Assembly: GCF_902686445.1 (NCBI RefSeq)
Contig: NC_062224.1
Location: forward strand, 22,361,123 to 22,425,122
Direction of reading: 5' to 3'
From: Sciurus carolinensis
Lineage: Eukaryota; Chordata; Mammalia; Rodentia; Sciuridae
DNA length: 64,000 bases
Each line of letters begins with the position of its first letter. The stretch's first letter is position 1. Both the position numbers and the translations under genes were made by a program. Positions 53,275 to 64,000 of this stretch are shown here, one piece after another. The notes beneath the pieces were generated by a model. It was not told the origin of the DNA. It searched no databases and saw nothing but the letters and a program-made list of their open reading frames with translations.

Positions 53275-55765
53275 CTGACAATATTCACTTGCATCTCTAA
53301 ATTCAGCCATGTAGGAAATCTCCTAGACTTTCAGTTACAAGACCAGATAGATTTTTTTTTTTTTACTTAATCTAGGTCAAGTCATGTTTCTGTCACTTGC
53401 AATCAAAGAGTCTTGTCTAATACCTGAAGGATTTTTGTGGATGTGGAAATGGAAATGAAGGAGGGATACTGACAACCTCCATCTCCTTCTTCAAGTTGCC
53501 CATGGTATTCCTACTGTCAGATATTCTGAAAATATTATATGACTTACTTCTATCTTAAGGTAATCCAGGAATTAAAATTGACCTACACCTCACAGGCACA
53601 TCATGACAATGGAGTGATCAGCAGATACTTTTAGAATAAAGTATTATGTCAAACTGTGAAAGAATAATATAACATTTTAATCCTTGACCCCACCCTCAAC
53701 CCCTCACTATAATCAATAGGAGTAGCCCTATCACTAAGCTTCATTCATAGAACATACAAGAAGCCATGTGGAAACACAGTGTAGCATCCCACACATTATA
53801 AACATGTGTGATAGATAATTTTTATACATGTGCATAAAAACTTGAGTGATGAAAACGCTAACAATTACAAATTAAATAATTTTTAAATAGATTGCCATCA
53901 TGTCATGTTATCCATATTACAAATCACCCTGGTCCTGGTCCACATGCATCCTAGTGACATTTCTTAAATAAGAGAGAGGTACGTAGTATCAGAGGCAGAG
54001 AGCTGGCATTGGACACAATGCCTCAGCCCACAGGGGGTTTTATTTTTATAAACATAATCTGTCACAGGTAGGAACTGAGAATGAGAATCATAGGGAACTG
54101 CTCAGGTAGAGGAAATAAATCTGTATCTATCTATAATAACCTGGACATAAAATCCTCTTTTTTAGAAATGCCAGAATAGCAAAGACCATCTCTCCTATTT
54201 ATTCTTCCTGTGTTTTGCAAAGGCTGTATTGGGGACGTGTGCATATAGCCTGGAAGCAGAAAGCCTTGATAATTGTTTTTCAATAATCAGATGATCCTCA
54301 TGCTTTTCATTAACTATCAGCCAGCATTGTTTTTGTCACTGGGCCACATTTGAAGTTGCTCTACAACTAAGTCTTTCTATCTGGGATTTTTTTTTCCCCT
54401 TTAAAAAAACCAATAAAATCTAATGAGCTTATTTAATTGTTTAACATTCAGTGATTCTTAAAGCAGCAGCATAGTGTATACATGAAAGCTGCCTTGACTT
54501 TGCACGAACACTATCCTAAGGGTTCTGATCTGAACATAGAAGAACTGTAAGTTTCAGGTGGCAAGCCTCTGAAATATTAAATGTCTTTGCTCAACAAAAA
54601 TAAACCTTTTGAAGTCTTCTGGCCCAGTTTTGAAACATTTTCCTCTTGAACTTAAAGGTCCCATTATGTATTGAAATTTTCCAAGATAACTATATTTTAT
54701 TAGCCTGCTCAGATTCCCTCGGACATTCCTGCCTTCTTCCTGCTGCCATTAAGAGTCAACCAGATATATGTTCTGGATGTGCTGAGCGCTCCCCAAAGCT
54801 TCTGGTGTCCGCGTCACTCAAGACTCGACTGAAGCACTGCACTAGAGAGACCATGTGAGCAACCCAGAAATGTGGGGAGTTGACGTCTCACCTGGTCCCT
54901 GCTTTCAAGCATTGGTCTTAGGAAGAAATTTGGAGAAGTAGGTGATCATCTGGGTTTTAAAAGCTATGTCCCAGAAAGAGCAGGAGGAAGAAATCTATGA
55001 GATCTGGAAGGTGGAAAGAAAGAGGCAGCCATACTGTAGTTGGCACACGTTGCTGATCGGGCAACTCCAGGGTCAGGTGTATGTGTTTAGTTCCATGACA
55101 GAGAGCTCCAGTCTCAGCCCATCCTCACAGACTTCCAGCCGGCCTATGATCTTCCCTGAGGACCACCCTCCTGTGGACTTCAAGCTCCTTCGTTACACTA
55201 CGGAGACAGCTTTAGAGAGTTCTGTTTAACATACCCCACAACTGCATAAACTACTTCCCTGTGGCAAATCCAAGTGTATAATCCCCTCTTGGTTAATTAA
55301 ACTGTAACAGATACCCCTAGGGTAACCTTTATTAAAGGGAAACAAGAGATGGGGAAGAGGGAGGCAAAGGAGTTCCCCTTTCCCATGATTATTCCAAGCT
55401 ATGGTGCTTCACTGCAGTCCATGCAGCAAAGGTCCTGTGGACCCACCTTGCAGGGACCTCCTGGGCCTCTTCCTGCTCACCAAAAACTGGCAGCAAGATA
55501 ATTATATATCATTTTGCCTTGATTTTCATCTTCTTTTCACTTTGCCTCATCATTGCTGTCCTGGGTTTGAACATACCACATAAAGCATGGATCTTTAATT
55601 CTCGCCTCACAATATTTTCCAGGAAAAAATATGCTAAGAAAATTCGAACCGGAGAAAGGTTCTAGAAAGCTGAATTGCAGGACAGGATTTGGGAGTAATA
55701 TTATCTAAGGCTGCTTTTTCTTTTTTTCTTTCTTTTTTTTTTTTTTGGCAACTGAGATTTAATGC
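53275..55765. other. Unique sequence, no gene seen
   Basis: About 2.5 kb without a recognised gene or repeat. Homopolymer T/CT tract at 55718-55756. Frames at 54646, 54942 and 55401 have no domain; the one at 54942-55229 (95 codons) is the longest and has normal intergenic composition. Confidence 0.4.
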
Positions 55766-55769
55766 TGGT

Positions 55770-56932
55770 CTCTGTATATTCTCCATATTTTTCACAAGTG
55801 AATTCATCTAGTTTCATGGCTTCAAAGACTATCCTTATGATGATGATTCTAATATCATCTCTAGTCCAGACATTTCTCCTGGGCTACAGATTTATGTATC
55901 CAACCATCTTCCAGTGGCAGGGAATGCATCAAACTCCACGGATTCTGGCCTGGATCCACCATCTCTCTACACCCAATCTTGCCCCTGTATTCCTGTCCCA
56001 GCAAAACCTTGAGTCTTCTCGATTCCTCATGCCCTCCACCTTTCACACTCATCTGGGGTCAAGACCTATCTATTCTTCCTTGTAAATACATCTCAAAACC
56101 TCATCCTTCTCCATCCTAACTGTTGCTACTCTGATTAACTCTGTCAACTCACCATCCATTCTTGCCTGAAATAATGCCATCGTCCCTTAATTGTCTTTGC
56201 TTTTTCATCATCGTTCTTAACTGCAAACCTAATTATCAGGGCTGGGGCTGTAGCTCAGTGGTAGACTGCATGTTTAGCATGTGTGAGGTCCTGGGTTCAA
56301 TCTCCTTCACCACATGAAAGGAAGGAAGGAAGGAAGAAAGGAAGAAAGGAAGGAAAGAAAGGTTAATCATCATGAGGGGTTTAAACCTCATGATGAACAG
56401 AAGGAACATGATGAACAGAAGAAACTCCCCTGTTCCTTGTAGTAAAAAAACAACTTACTGAGCATGTCTAATGAGATCCTTCATGCTCTACTCCCTGCTA
56501 AGCTCACCAGCCACCATCACCTTTGCCTTCTAGGACAGCCCTAATGAACTCTTTCAGTGCTCAAAGGTAGCTAGCTGCCTTCTCTCTCCTCTGGGTCTTC
56601 ACCCAGGAACTTTCCTTGACCAAGGGAAGTGCCAAGTTCCCTTTCACATCTCTGCCTTTCCAGTTACATCCTCCAGATATCAAATTTGGTATCACTTTCC
56701 CACAGAAGACCTCTGGAGTCTCCAAGACCAGGGGTGACATGAGCCACAGATCTCACCCTTCTCATCCTGTAACACTGATCCCTCATTGCTGTGATTGCTT
56801 GTGTAATTGTTATTCTCCCCATTCGACTGTATAACTTGTTTGTCTCACTTACTGCTGAATGCACAATGTAAGATTCAGGGCCCGGCACATAATAGACACT
56901 CCATAAATATTTGATGAATGGATGACCATCAT
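55770..56932 (+). repeat. LINE L2 3' half
   Basis: ATGATGATTCTAATATCATCTCTAGTCCAGACATTTCTCCTGGGCTACAGATTTATGTATCCAACC, CATCACCTTTGCCTTC-type text, and the terminal CAGGGCCCGGCACATAATAGACACTCCATAAATATTTGATGAATGGATGA follow the L2 order to its 3' end. The 107-codon frame 55762-56085 lies in it. An ID SINE interrupts it at 56239. Confidence 0.82.
56239..56361 (+). repeat. ID SINE with GGAA-repeat tail
   Basis: GGGCTGGGGCTGTAGCTCAGTGGTAGACTGCATGTTTAGCATGTGTGAGGTCCTGGGTTCAATCTCC, then a (GGAA/GAAA)n tail (56316-56361). The flanks TAATTATCA (left) and TAATCATCA (right) may be a decayed target duplication. Confidence 0.92.
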
Positions 56933-57438
56933 TTTAAAGAGACAGAATGGCTCCCAGGCAGGGATAATTTTACCATGATATGATTAAATGTATTGACCTG
57001 TCTAAATAAAGAATGTATCAATCATTAAAGGAGCTGGTCAGTTTGGAAACATAGAGCAAGGTGAGTCACGGAAGTAAATGCTGTAGTGCCTATCCAAGCA
57101 GATCCAGGAATGGAGGAGTATTAGCTAATGGGCTTCAAACATTGTGGTCCCATTAGCAAGAACATCCCTTTTATGAAATTAAAATATCCAGTTCTTTTAG
57201 CAGGATGCCATGAACTCCCCATTTTGTAATTCCATACTCATATACCAATTTTATAATTATTATTCAGCTTCCCAGGTACATTTGTTTACAGGGAGAATGA
57301 CATGCAGACTCCATACTTTAGGTTTCCGTGATAGCGATTTTGATAGTGATTAGTTAATTCTCTCCTAGTAATTATGGTGTGCATGAATTGTGAAATGATG
57401 TGGCTAATGTTCTAGCCAGTGTTTGCTCTTTGGATCCT
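56933..57438. other. Unique sequence, no gene seen
   Basis: Nothing recognised. Confidence 0.4.
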
Positions 57439-57439
57439 T

Positions 57440-58015
57440 AAATCAGTCTTTAAAAAAATTTTTTTAATTGACAAATAATGATTGTGTATATTTGTGGGGT
57501 ACCATGTGATATTTTATTCTCTGTATACCTTATAGAAAGATTAAATCAAGGTAATTAATGTATCCCTCACCTCATCAATTTATTTATGTGTATTAAGAAA
57601 ATTAAGTAACTATTTAAGCAATCTTGAAATATATAATACATTATTATTAACTGTGGTCACACGCAGTATCACTAAAATTATTCCTCCAATTCAACTGAAA
57701 CTTTGCACCCTCTGAACAACACTTTTCTTTTCTCCATTCTTCTCTTCCTGTCCTGCCTTCCAGTCTCCCATTAACCACCTTTCTACTCTTTTTCTATGAG
57801 ATTGATTTTTCAGATTCCACAAGCAGATGAGTTCATGTGATATTTGTCTTTCTGTGCCTGCCTTATGTCACTTAGCCTGATGACCTCCAACTCCATCAAT
57901 GTTGCAGATGATGGAATGACCTTCTTTGTAAGACTGTATAGTATTCCTTTCCATATACATAACACATTCTCTTAATCTGTTTATCCATTCTTAATTGGCT
58001 TTTTAGATTTATTGA
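57440..58015 (-). repeat. L1MA-type L1 3' end (antisense)
   Basis: AATTGACAAATAATGATTGTGTATATTTGTGGGGTACCATGTGATATTTT, ATTATTAACTGTGGTCAC, ACCACCTTTCTACTC and TTGTCTTTCTGTGCCTGCCTTATGTCACTTAGCCTGATGACCTCC match the L1MA 3' end in order. It is better preserved than the oldest L1s of the first 9 kb. Confidence 0.9.
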
Positions 58016-58352
58016 CCCTAGGTTGTGGAAGCAAGTCCCTGTAACCCCATAACAGTGGGTAGAAAGAGTTCCTTTCAGTCATTCTTGGGTTCCTGGCTAG
58101 TTCAGGATTTATTGCCAAGGAACCATAGCACATAGCAGGAAATTTTTAATAATATTTTGGTCTTTGACACATGAAAAGAGTTATCTTATAATTTTACTCA
58201 CCAATTTGGATAATTTTTAAGTCATACTGATCAAAAGAACACAGAAATGAAAGATTTCCTTTAAGTAATTTTTTTATAAGTGACCAATTAAAGATCACTA
58301 GAAATATAGGTTCTTGGATCTGACTCTGTAGAGTGAGGCTTCAGGGACATTA
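58016..58352. other. Unique sequence, no gene seen
   Basis: Nothing recognised. Confidence 0.4.
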
Positions 58353-58369
58353 AAAATCCCAGCAGCAGG

Positions 58370-58560
58370 TTAGGCATAGTGCCTCACACCTGTAATCCCA
58401 TTAACTTGGGAAATTGAGGCAGAAGAATTTCAAGTTTCAGGCTAGCCTGGGCAATTTACTGAGACCCTGTCTCAAAATAAAAAATAAAAATAGTTGGAAT
58501 GTAGCTCAGTGGTAAAGTACCACAGGTTCAATCCCCTGTAACACAAAAATAAAATAAAAT
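58370..58560 (+). mobile_element. B1-dID composite SINE
   Basis: 7SL half GTTAGGCATAGTGCCTCACACCTGTAATCCCATTAACTTGGG ... GAGACCCTGTCTC, linker, ID half GTTGGAATGTAGCTCAGTGGTAAAGTACCACAGGTTCAATCCCCTG. Its flanks AAAATCCCAGCAGCAGG (58353-58369) and AAAATCCCAGCAACAGG (58561-58577) are a 17-base target duplication with one mismatch. Confidence 0.96.
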
Positions 58561-58577
58561 AAAATCCCAGCAACAGG

Positions 58578-59614
58578 AGTTTGGTCTTCCCTTATTGCTG
58601 GAATAAAACTAGATGATTTTCCCCTATTGCTAGAACAAAAAAAGAAGCAGAAAACTCAAAGGGCCCTCTTATTCCCATAATCATGTTGTCTGATAAAAGA
58701 TGGTTTGACAAGTAAAATTCAGCTTAATAGGTTTTCATATATTTGAGAAAAAGCCTGATGGTTTATAATTTCAGTTTTTGTTAAAAAAATTTTTTTGAAG
58801 AATGTATTACCAACATCCATTTAATAAAAATACTAATGCAAGTAACTCAAGTAAAAATTGTACAATTGATGCAGGTACCTTGTAGAAATATATGTATCAT
58901 GCCTCACAGAGGTTCCTCAGCAGCGCGTGGAAATGGCAGCAATTAATGCAGGAAGGTACATCTCCTAATTTAGATCTTTGTCCTTTTAAAACCAGAAAGG
59001 ACATGAGATAATTGGAAACTGTCTCAGAACCAGGCTACTTATGATTTTTTCTAAGAGTGGGTGTTAGTTTATGGCCTCATTTCTGTCCTTCTATCAGAGA
59101 AGGGGGTCCCGTTTAAATCAATGCAAAGTACAAGCACGTTTACCATTAGATTATACCTTTCATTTCTCCAGTGACTCAAGCAAAACATGAGTTTTCTTTA
59201 ATTAAAATATGCACGGGGAATGCTAATGACAGTTTTCAAAGGTTATAGCACCTTTTGAAAATAATCACACACTGAAGAAAAAAAGAGAAGGAGAAGGAAA
59301 AAAGAAGGATGGAAATAAAAAGACCTAAGCAAAAAGTTAAAGTGACTTTCATCAATTTCTTGACATTTAGCACCTGGAAAATAGGAGCTTAGCTTTTTAA
59401 GAGGAGAAGACAATGAAATGGAGATGTTACCTGTGAGTAAAAACAGAAGTACAGAGTATGCTGCAAGAATCTGAGAAAGCAAGCAAAACAATTCAGCAAT
59501 TGATCAATTGTGAGTAGAGGGGTGGGGCTCACCTCTAAATGCATGGAGGCAGAACACAACATTGCAACTCGTTTGTTTTCCATCTTTTGTAATCTTTTAT
59601 TTTGCCCTCCTATC
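58578..59614. other. Unique sequence, no gene seen
   Basis: About 1 kb without recognised features. Confidence 0.4.
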
Positions 59615-60032
59615 TTAGTTCATTTGTGCAGCTAAAACAAAAGTCTGGAGACTGGGTAGTTTATCAATAATGGAAATTTATTCTCCCAGTTCTGGAAACT
59701 GGGAAGTCTAAGATCAAGGTACCACGAGATTCAGTACCAGGTGAGGGCCTGGTCTCTGCTTCCAAGATGGCACCTTGAATGCTGTATCCTTAGGAGAGGA
59801 AAGCCGGATCCTCCTATGATGGGGGACAGAAGGACCAAAGGGCCTAGCTCTCTGCAGCCTAACTCTCTGAAGCCTTTTGTAAGGATGCTAATTCCACTCA
59901 CAAGGGCTCCATTACTTTCAAGACTTAATCACCTCCTAAAAGCTCTACCTCGATACTATCACATTAGTGATAAAGTTTCAACGTATGAATTTTGGAGGGA
60001 ACACAAGCATCCAGTTATGGTCATTTTGACTC
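59615..60032 (+). repeat. Old interspersed repeat, copy 3 of 3 (family not named)
   Basis: TTAGTTCATTTGTGCAGCTAAAACAAAAGTCTGGAGACTGGGTAGTTTATCAATAATGGAAATTTATTCTCCCAGTTCTGG, AAGTCTAAGATCAAGG, TCACAAGGGCTCCATTACTTTCAAGACTTAATCACCTCC and AAGTTTCAACGTATGAATTTTGGAGGG. This is a very common mammalian repeat type. The 101-codon frame at 59741-60046 lies in it. Confidence 0.7.
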
Positions 60033-61146
60033 TCAGTCCTCCTTAAGTCTTTAGACAAGACTTGAGGCCACTGATCTTTTCTTGAGGCTGCTAGACACCA
60101 TTACGAGACCATTCTCTGCCAAATACATCTGTACTCACTTGTTAACTCTACCTGCTTGAACATAGAATTTTGTTCATCCCCCATGAAAGGCTTGGGGGAT
60201 GTTAGAGATGTGAAGAATAGTATTGTCAAACTTTGATTTCTAAGGTTTAAAGACAGAAGACCAAAGAGAAGACTCAGGGTGCTCATTGTTCTGTAGCTAT
60301 TTGGCAACCAAGACAGAAGGTTCCCAACTCTTAGGTCCAGTGCTTTCTCCAGCTTGGGCTTCTTCCTCCCTCATAAATATTATGGAAATCACACTGGGCC
60401 AATTTCCCAATTCCTAGACTTACAATTGGCCTTTCTTTCTCATTAGATCTGTGATTTGAGGCAAATCCAGATGGCTTTGACAAGTTAATTTCCTGACCTT
60501 TAAAACAAGGATGTTCATCTTAAAGTTCTTTAGGTTTACTTCCACTTCTAAATTAATCTGAAATGATGGTTATCCATCAGCTGCGAACAAGAATCTATTT
60601 CCTCCTGCCTTTAGGGTCTTTTAATGAAATTAAAATTGAATTTGTATAATAAAGGAAGCTTCTGGTTTACAGAGCTGTGGAATCATTTTTACTGTTGCTG
60701 TCCATCAGTGACTCATGTTCCTTGGGTGGCCCCTGCCACACCCAGAGGCAGATTTCATTTGCAGACTCTGCATCTGAATCTAATTAGATCCTGGGCACCA
60801 CTTCCTCAGGAGGTCTTCCCTGGGAGACCCTCCCAGGATGCCTGGTTCTGGGTGGAGATAGAAGCAGGGACTAGAGAGGGACTCAGGTTTATTCAATTGA
60901 AGTGACAGGGAAACCTTGAATGCTGCTGTTTTCCAGAGATGATTTAGGACTTCCCATGTAAGGCCACGTTTACCATCTCAGCTACCAGTGCTCTGGCCAG
61001 TAAGGAAGCTTTGAAAGAGAGATCCACGTTCTTGGTCTTCCTGAAGGGGTTCTCTGAAAGGGCTAGAAATCGAAGGGGAAAGGAAGGTGCACATAGTTCC
61101 TTATGTGGCTCAAGAGATAGTGTCAGAAAAGAAATATTATAAGATG
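60033..61146. other. Unique sequence, no gene seen
   Basis: About 1.1 kb without a recognised gene or repeat. The 93-codon frame at 60624-60905 shows no domain. Confidence 0.4.
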
Positions 61147-61151
61147 GTTTA

Positions 61152-61261
61152 TGTTATGGGATTTAATAATTTCCCTCAAAAATGCATATGCTAAAGTTCT
61201 AACCTTCATTACTTGGAATATTTAGATAGAGTCTTTAAAGAGGGTATCAAGATGAGATCTT
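61152..61261 (+). repeat. MLT1-type LTR (ERVL-MaLR), first part
   Basis: TGTTATGGGATTTAATAATTTCCCTCAAAAATGCATATGCTAAAGTTCTAACC ... GATAGAGTCTTTAAAGAGG is the 5' part of an MLT1 LTR. It is split by L1 copy G and continues at 63515. Confidence 0.88.
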
Positions 61262-63250
61262 ACAGCACCCCTTCATGCCAAAACACTAGAAAAAATAGGG
61301 ATAGTGGGAACATTCCTTAACATTGTAAAGGCCATCTATGCTAAGCCCATGGCTAATATCATTCTAAATGGTGAAAAACTGAAAGCATTCCCCCTAAAAA
61401 CTGGAACAAGGCAGGGATGCCCTCTTTCACCACTTCTTTTCAATACCGTCCTTGAAACTCTAGCCAGAGCAATTAGACAGACCAAAGAAATTAAAGGGAT
61501 ACGAATAGGAAAAGAAGAACTCAAAACTATCCCTATTTGCTGATGATATGATTATATACTTAGAGGAACCAGGAAATTCCACCAGAAAACTGTTAGATCT
61601 CATAAGTGAATTCAGTAAAGTAGCGGGATATAAGATCAATGCACATAAATCTAAGGCATTTTTATACATGTGATGAATCTTCAGAAAGAGAAATTAGGAA
61701 AACTACCCCATTCACAATAGCATCGAAAAAAATAAAATACTTGGGAATCAATCTCACCAAAGAGGTGAAAGACCTCTACAGTGAGAACTACAGAACACTA
61801 AAGAAAGAAATTAAAGAAAACCTTAGAAGATGGAAAGATCTCCCATGTTCTTGAATAGGAAGAATTAATATTGTCAAAATGGCCATACTACCAAAAGTGC
61901 TATACAGATTCAATGCAATTCCAATTAAAATCCCAATGATGTACCTTACAGAAATAGAGCAAGCAATTATGAAATTCATCTGGAACAATAAAAAACCCAG
62001 AATAGCTACAGCAATCCTTGGCAGAAAGAGAGAAGCAGGGGGTATCGCAATACCAGATCTTCAACTCTACTACAAAGCAATAGTAACAAAAATGGCATGG
62101 TATTGGTACCAAAATAGAAAGGTGGATCAATGGTACAGAATAGAGGACACGGACACAAACCCAAATAAGTACAATTTTCTCATACTAGACAAAGGGGCCA
62201 AAATATGCAATGGAGAAAAGATAGCCTCTTCAACAAATGGTGCTGGGAGAATTGGAAATCCATATACAACAGAATGAAACTAAACCCATATCTCTCCCCA
62301 TGCACGAAACTAAACTCAAAATCGATTAAGGACCTCGGAATCAGACCAGAGACCGTGCATCTTATAGAAGAAAAAGTAGGTCCAGATCTTCAACATGTCG
62401 GCTTAGGACCAGACTTCCTCAATAGGACTCCCATAGCACAAGAAATAAAAGCAAGAATCAATAACTGGGATAGATTCAAACTAAAAAGCTTTCTTTCAGC
62501 AAAGGAAACTATCAGCAGTGCAAAGAAAGAGCCTACAGAGTGGGAGAAAATCTTTGCCAATCATACTTCAGATAGAGCACTAATCTCCAGAATCTATAAA
62601 GAACTCAAAAAACTACACCAAGAATGCAAATAATCCAATCGACAAATGGGCTAAGGAAATGAATAGATGTTTCACAGACGAAGATCTACAAGCAATCAAC
62701 AAACATATGGAAAAATGTTCAACATCTCTAGTAATAAGAGAAATGCAAATCAAAACCACCCTAAGATTCCATCTCACCCCAATTAGAATGGCGATTATCA
62801 AGAATACAAGCAACAACAGGTGTTGGCGAGGATGTGGGGAGAAAGGTACACTCATACATTGCTGGTGGGGCTGCAAATTAGTGCAGCCACTCTGGAAAGC
62901 AGTGTGGAGACTCCTTAGAAAACTTGGAATGGAACCTCCATTTGACCCAGCTATCCCACTCCTTGGCCTATACCCAAAGGACTTAAAATCAGCATATTAC
63001 AGAGATACAGCCACATCAATGTTCATAGCTGCTCAGTTCACAATAGCCAGATTGTGGAACCAACCTAGATGTCCTTCAATTGATGAATGGATAAAGAAAC
63101 TGTGGTATATATATACAATGGAATATTACTCAGCCATAAAGAATGATAAAATTATGGCATTTGCAGGCAAATGGATGAAATTGGAGAATATCATGCTAAG
63201 TGAGATAAGCCAATCTCAAAAAACCAAAGGATGAATGATATCGCTAATAA
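61262..63250 (+). pseudogene. L1 ORF2 fragment (copy G)
   Basis: It starts in the RT domain, upstream of [12 protein letters not shown]. Compared with copy F it has an extra A near 61527 (before FADD), a 2-base loss near 61669, a TGA at 61852-61854 (the same codon is TGA in F at 45618), a 1-base loss near 62202 and a 2-base loss near 62613. From 62659 to 63234 it is open, with [19 protein letters not shown] late C-to-T-type change gives a stop just before the usual C-terminus (KTKG then TGA). It keeps [12 protein letters not shown], which is broken in F. Confidence 0.95.
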
Positions 63251-63284
63251 GTGGATGATGACACATAATGGGGGGTGGGAGGGG

Positions 63285-63314
63285 TTGGTGTTAGGGTTAG
63301 AGTTAGGGTTAGGG
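63285..63314 (+). repeat. Telomere-like tract in L1 copy G
   Basis: 30 bases: TTGGTG TTAGGG TTAGAG TTAGGG TTAGGG in the 3' UTR. Confidence 0.94.
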
Positions 63315-63514
63315 AGGGGGCAAGAATGGAGGAAGGAAGGACTGTATAGAGGGAAAAGAGGGGTGGAAGGGGTGTAGGGGAAGGGAAAAAATAACAGAAT
63401 GAATCAAACAACATTACCCTATGTAAATTTATGATTACACAAATGGTATGCCTTTACTCTATGTACAAACAGAGAAACAACATGTATCCCATTTGTTTAC
63501 AACAACAACAAAAA

Positions 63515-63757
63515 AAGATGAGATCTTTAGGGTGGGACCTAATCCAATTTGACTAGTGTTCATGATAAGAAGAAAGTTGAACACAGATAATTCTACAGGT
63601 ATGAACAGTGAAGACCCAGGGAGAAGAAAGAAGAAACCAGCTCTGCTGACAATTTGATATCAGACTTTCAGTCTCCAGAACTGTGAGAAAATACTTTTTG
63701 GTTATTTAAGACACTCAGTGTGTGATATAGTTATGACAGCCCTAGGAAATGAATACA
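63515..63757 (+). repeat. MLT1-type LTR, second part
   Basis: GGTGGGACCTAATCCAATTTGACTAGTG, CTCTGCTGACAATTTGATATCAGACTTTCAGTCTCCAGAACTGTGAG and GTTATGACAGCCCTAGGAAATGAATACA complete the MLT1 LTR. GTTTA (61147-61151) and GTTTC (63758-63762) may be its 5-base target duplication, as expected for ERVL-MaLR. Confidence 0.92.
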
Positions 63758-63762
63758 GTTTC

Positions 63763-63965
63763 CCTTTGTGTCTTAGTAATGATCTTCCTTATTATAAAAG
63801 CAGTGCATTTTTCAATGGACAGTTCAGAAGCTCCATGGGGACAGCACCATCTGTTCCACACTGCCACATCCGTGGTCCCTAGCATCTTGCCTAACGTGCA
63901 GCAGATGACCAAAAAGTATGTACTGACTGACTACAGAAAACTTTTAAATGATAAATAACTGTTAA
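63763..63965. other. Unique sequence, no gene seen
   Basis: Nothing recognised. The frame at 63749-63958 begins inside the MLT1 LTR. Confidence 0.4.
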
Positions 63966-64000
63966 TGTTATGGTCTGGATCTGGAATGTCCCGCAAAGCC
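63966..64000 (+). repeat. Start of a MaLR-type LTR, cut by the window end
   Basis: TGTTATGGTCTGGATCTGGAATGTCCCGCAAAGCC resembles the first bases of the LTR at 52682 (CTGCAATGTCCTGCAAAG). Confidence 0.6.

Larger units (their letters stand above)
61262..63514 (+). mobile_element. Young L1 copy G, 5'-truncated, inside an MLT1 LTR
   Basis: 2.25 kb of young L1 from the RT domain to the 3' end, with terminus CCCATTTGTTTACAACAACAACAAAAAAA. A 13-base perfect target duplication, AAGATGAGATCTT, lies at 61249-61261 and 63515-63527. It is very similar to copy F over its whole length. Confidence 0.97.

Noticed and set aside
55762..56085. 107-codon frame
   Set aside because: It lies in the LINE L2 fragment and does not follow a conserved reading frame I can identify.
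1..64000. CRISPR arrays, operons, prophage or other bacterial systems
   Set aside because: No regular spacer arrays, ribosome-binding sites or dense coding; all repeats are eukaryotic SINE, LINE, LTR or DNA elements.

Overview
This window is mammalian intergenic or intronic DNA with no intact host gene that I can recognise. The repeat types point to a rodent, most likely a squirrel relative (Sciuridae). The signs are tRNA-Ala-derived ID SINEs, many composite SINEs with a 7SL/B1-like half and an ID-like half (the B1-dID type described from squirrels and dormice), and young L1s with a distinctive 3' end. The species cannot be fixed from the sequence alone. Below, 'young L1' means the subfamily with the G-rich, TTAGGG-containing 3' UTR, and 'older L1' the decayed rodent L1 that lacks it.

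Layout. 1-9450 is a mosaic of very old L1 fragments, mostly on the minus strand, broken by SINEs, a MER2-like DNA transposon and two younger L1 pieces. 9450-15500 is mostly unique sequence with ID, B1-dID and MIR SINEs. 15500-19900 holds a young L1 3' end inside a MIR, a 2 kb ancient L1 containing a SINE nested in a SINE, another MIR and an ERVK-like solo LTR. 19900-36300 is mostly unique AT-rich DNA with scattered MIRs, a Tigger transposon fossil, one young L1 3' end (26397-27174), a probable hAT element and several IDs. 36300-48022 is an L1 complex: an older near-full-length L1, internally inverted and partly deleted, carries a full-length young L1 (about 40510-47286) with 5' UTR, ORF1, ORF2 and 3' UTR. 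48023-55760 is mainly unique sequence with an ERVL-MaLR LTR. 55760-64000 holds an L2 LINE, an L1MA-type 3' end, a B1-dID, and an MLT1 LTR split by a 2.25 kb young L1. The start of one more MaLR LTR runs off the window end.

All coding potential belongs to mobile elements. The full-length L1 has a frameshifted ORF1 (about 348 codons after correction) and an ORF2 (about 1276 codons) with four in-frame stops and a 5-base deletion, so it is dead as an autonomous element. Its endonuclease, reverse transcriptase and C-terminal Cys/His motifs are still readable. The Tigger fossil keeps part of a transposase DNA-binding domain.

Points most worth a second look: (1) a GC-rich L1 5' UTR built from about ten tandem units of roughly 69 bp; (2) telomere-like TTAGGG tracts in the 3' UTR of all five young L1 3' ends but not in the older subfamily; (3) an 11-residue coiled-coil duplication in ORF1; (4) a nonsense codon shared by two separate L1 copies; (5) several odd insertion structures: no target duplication with target deletion, internal inversion, a possible 3' transduction, and an internally deleted SINE with an intact target duplication. 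Family names for old repeats are from recognition by eye and have not been checked by alignment.
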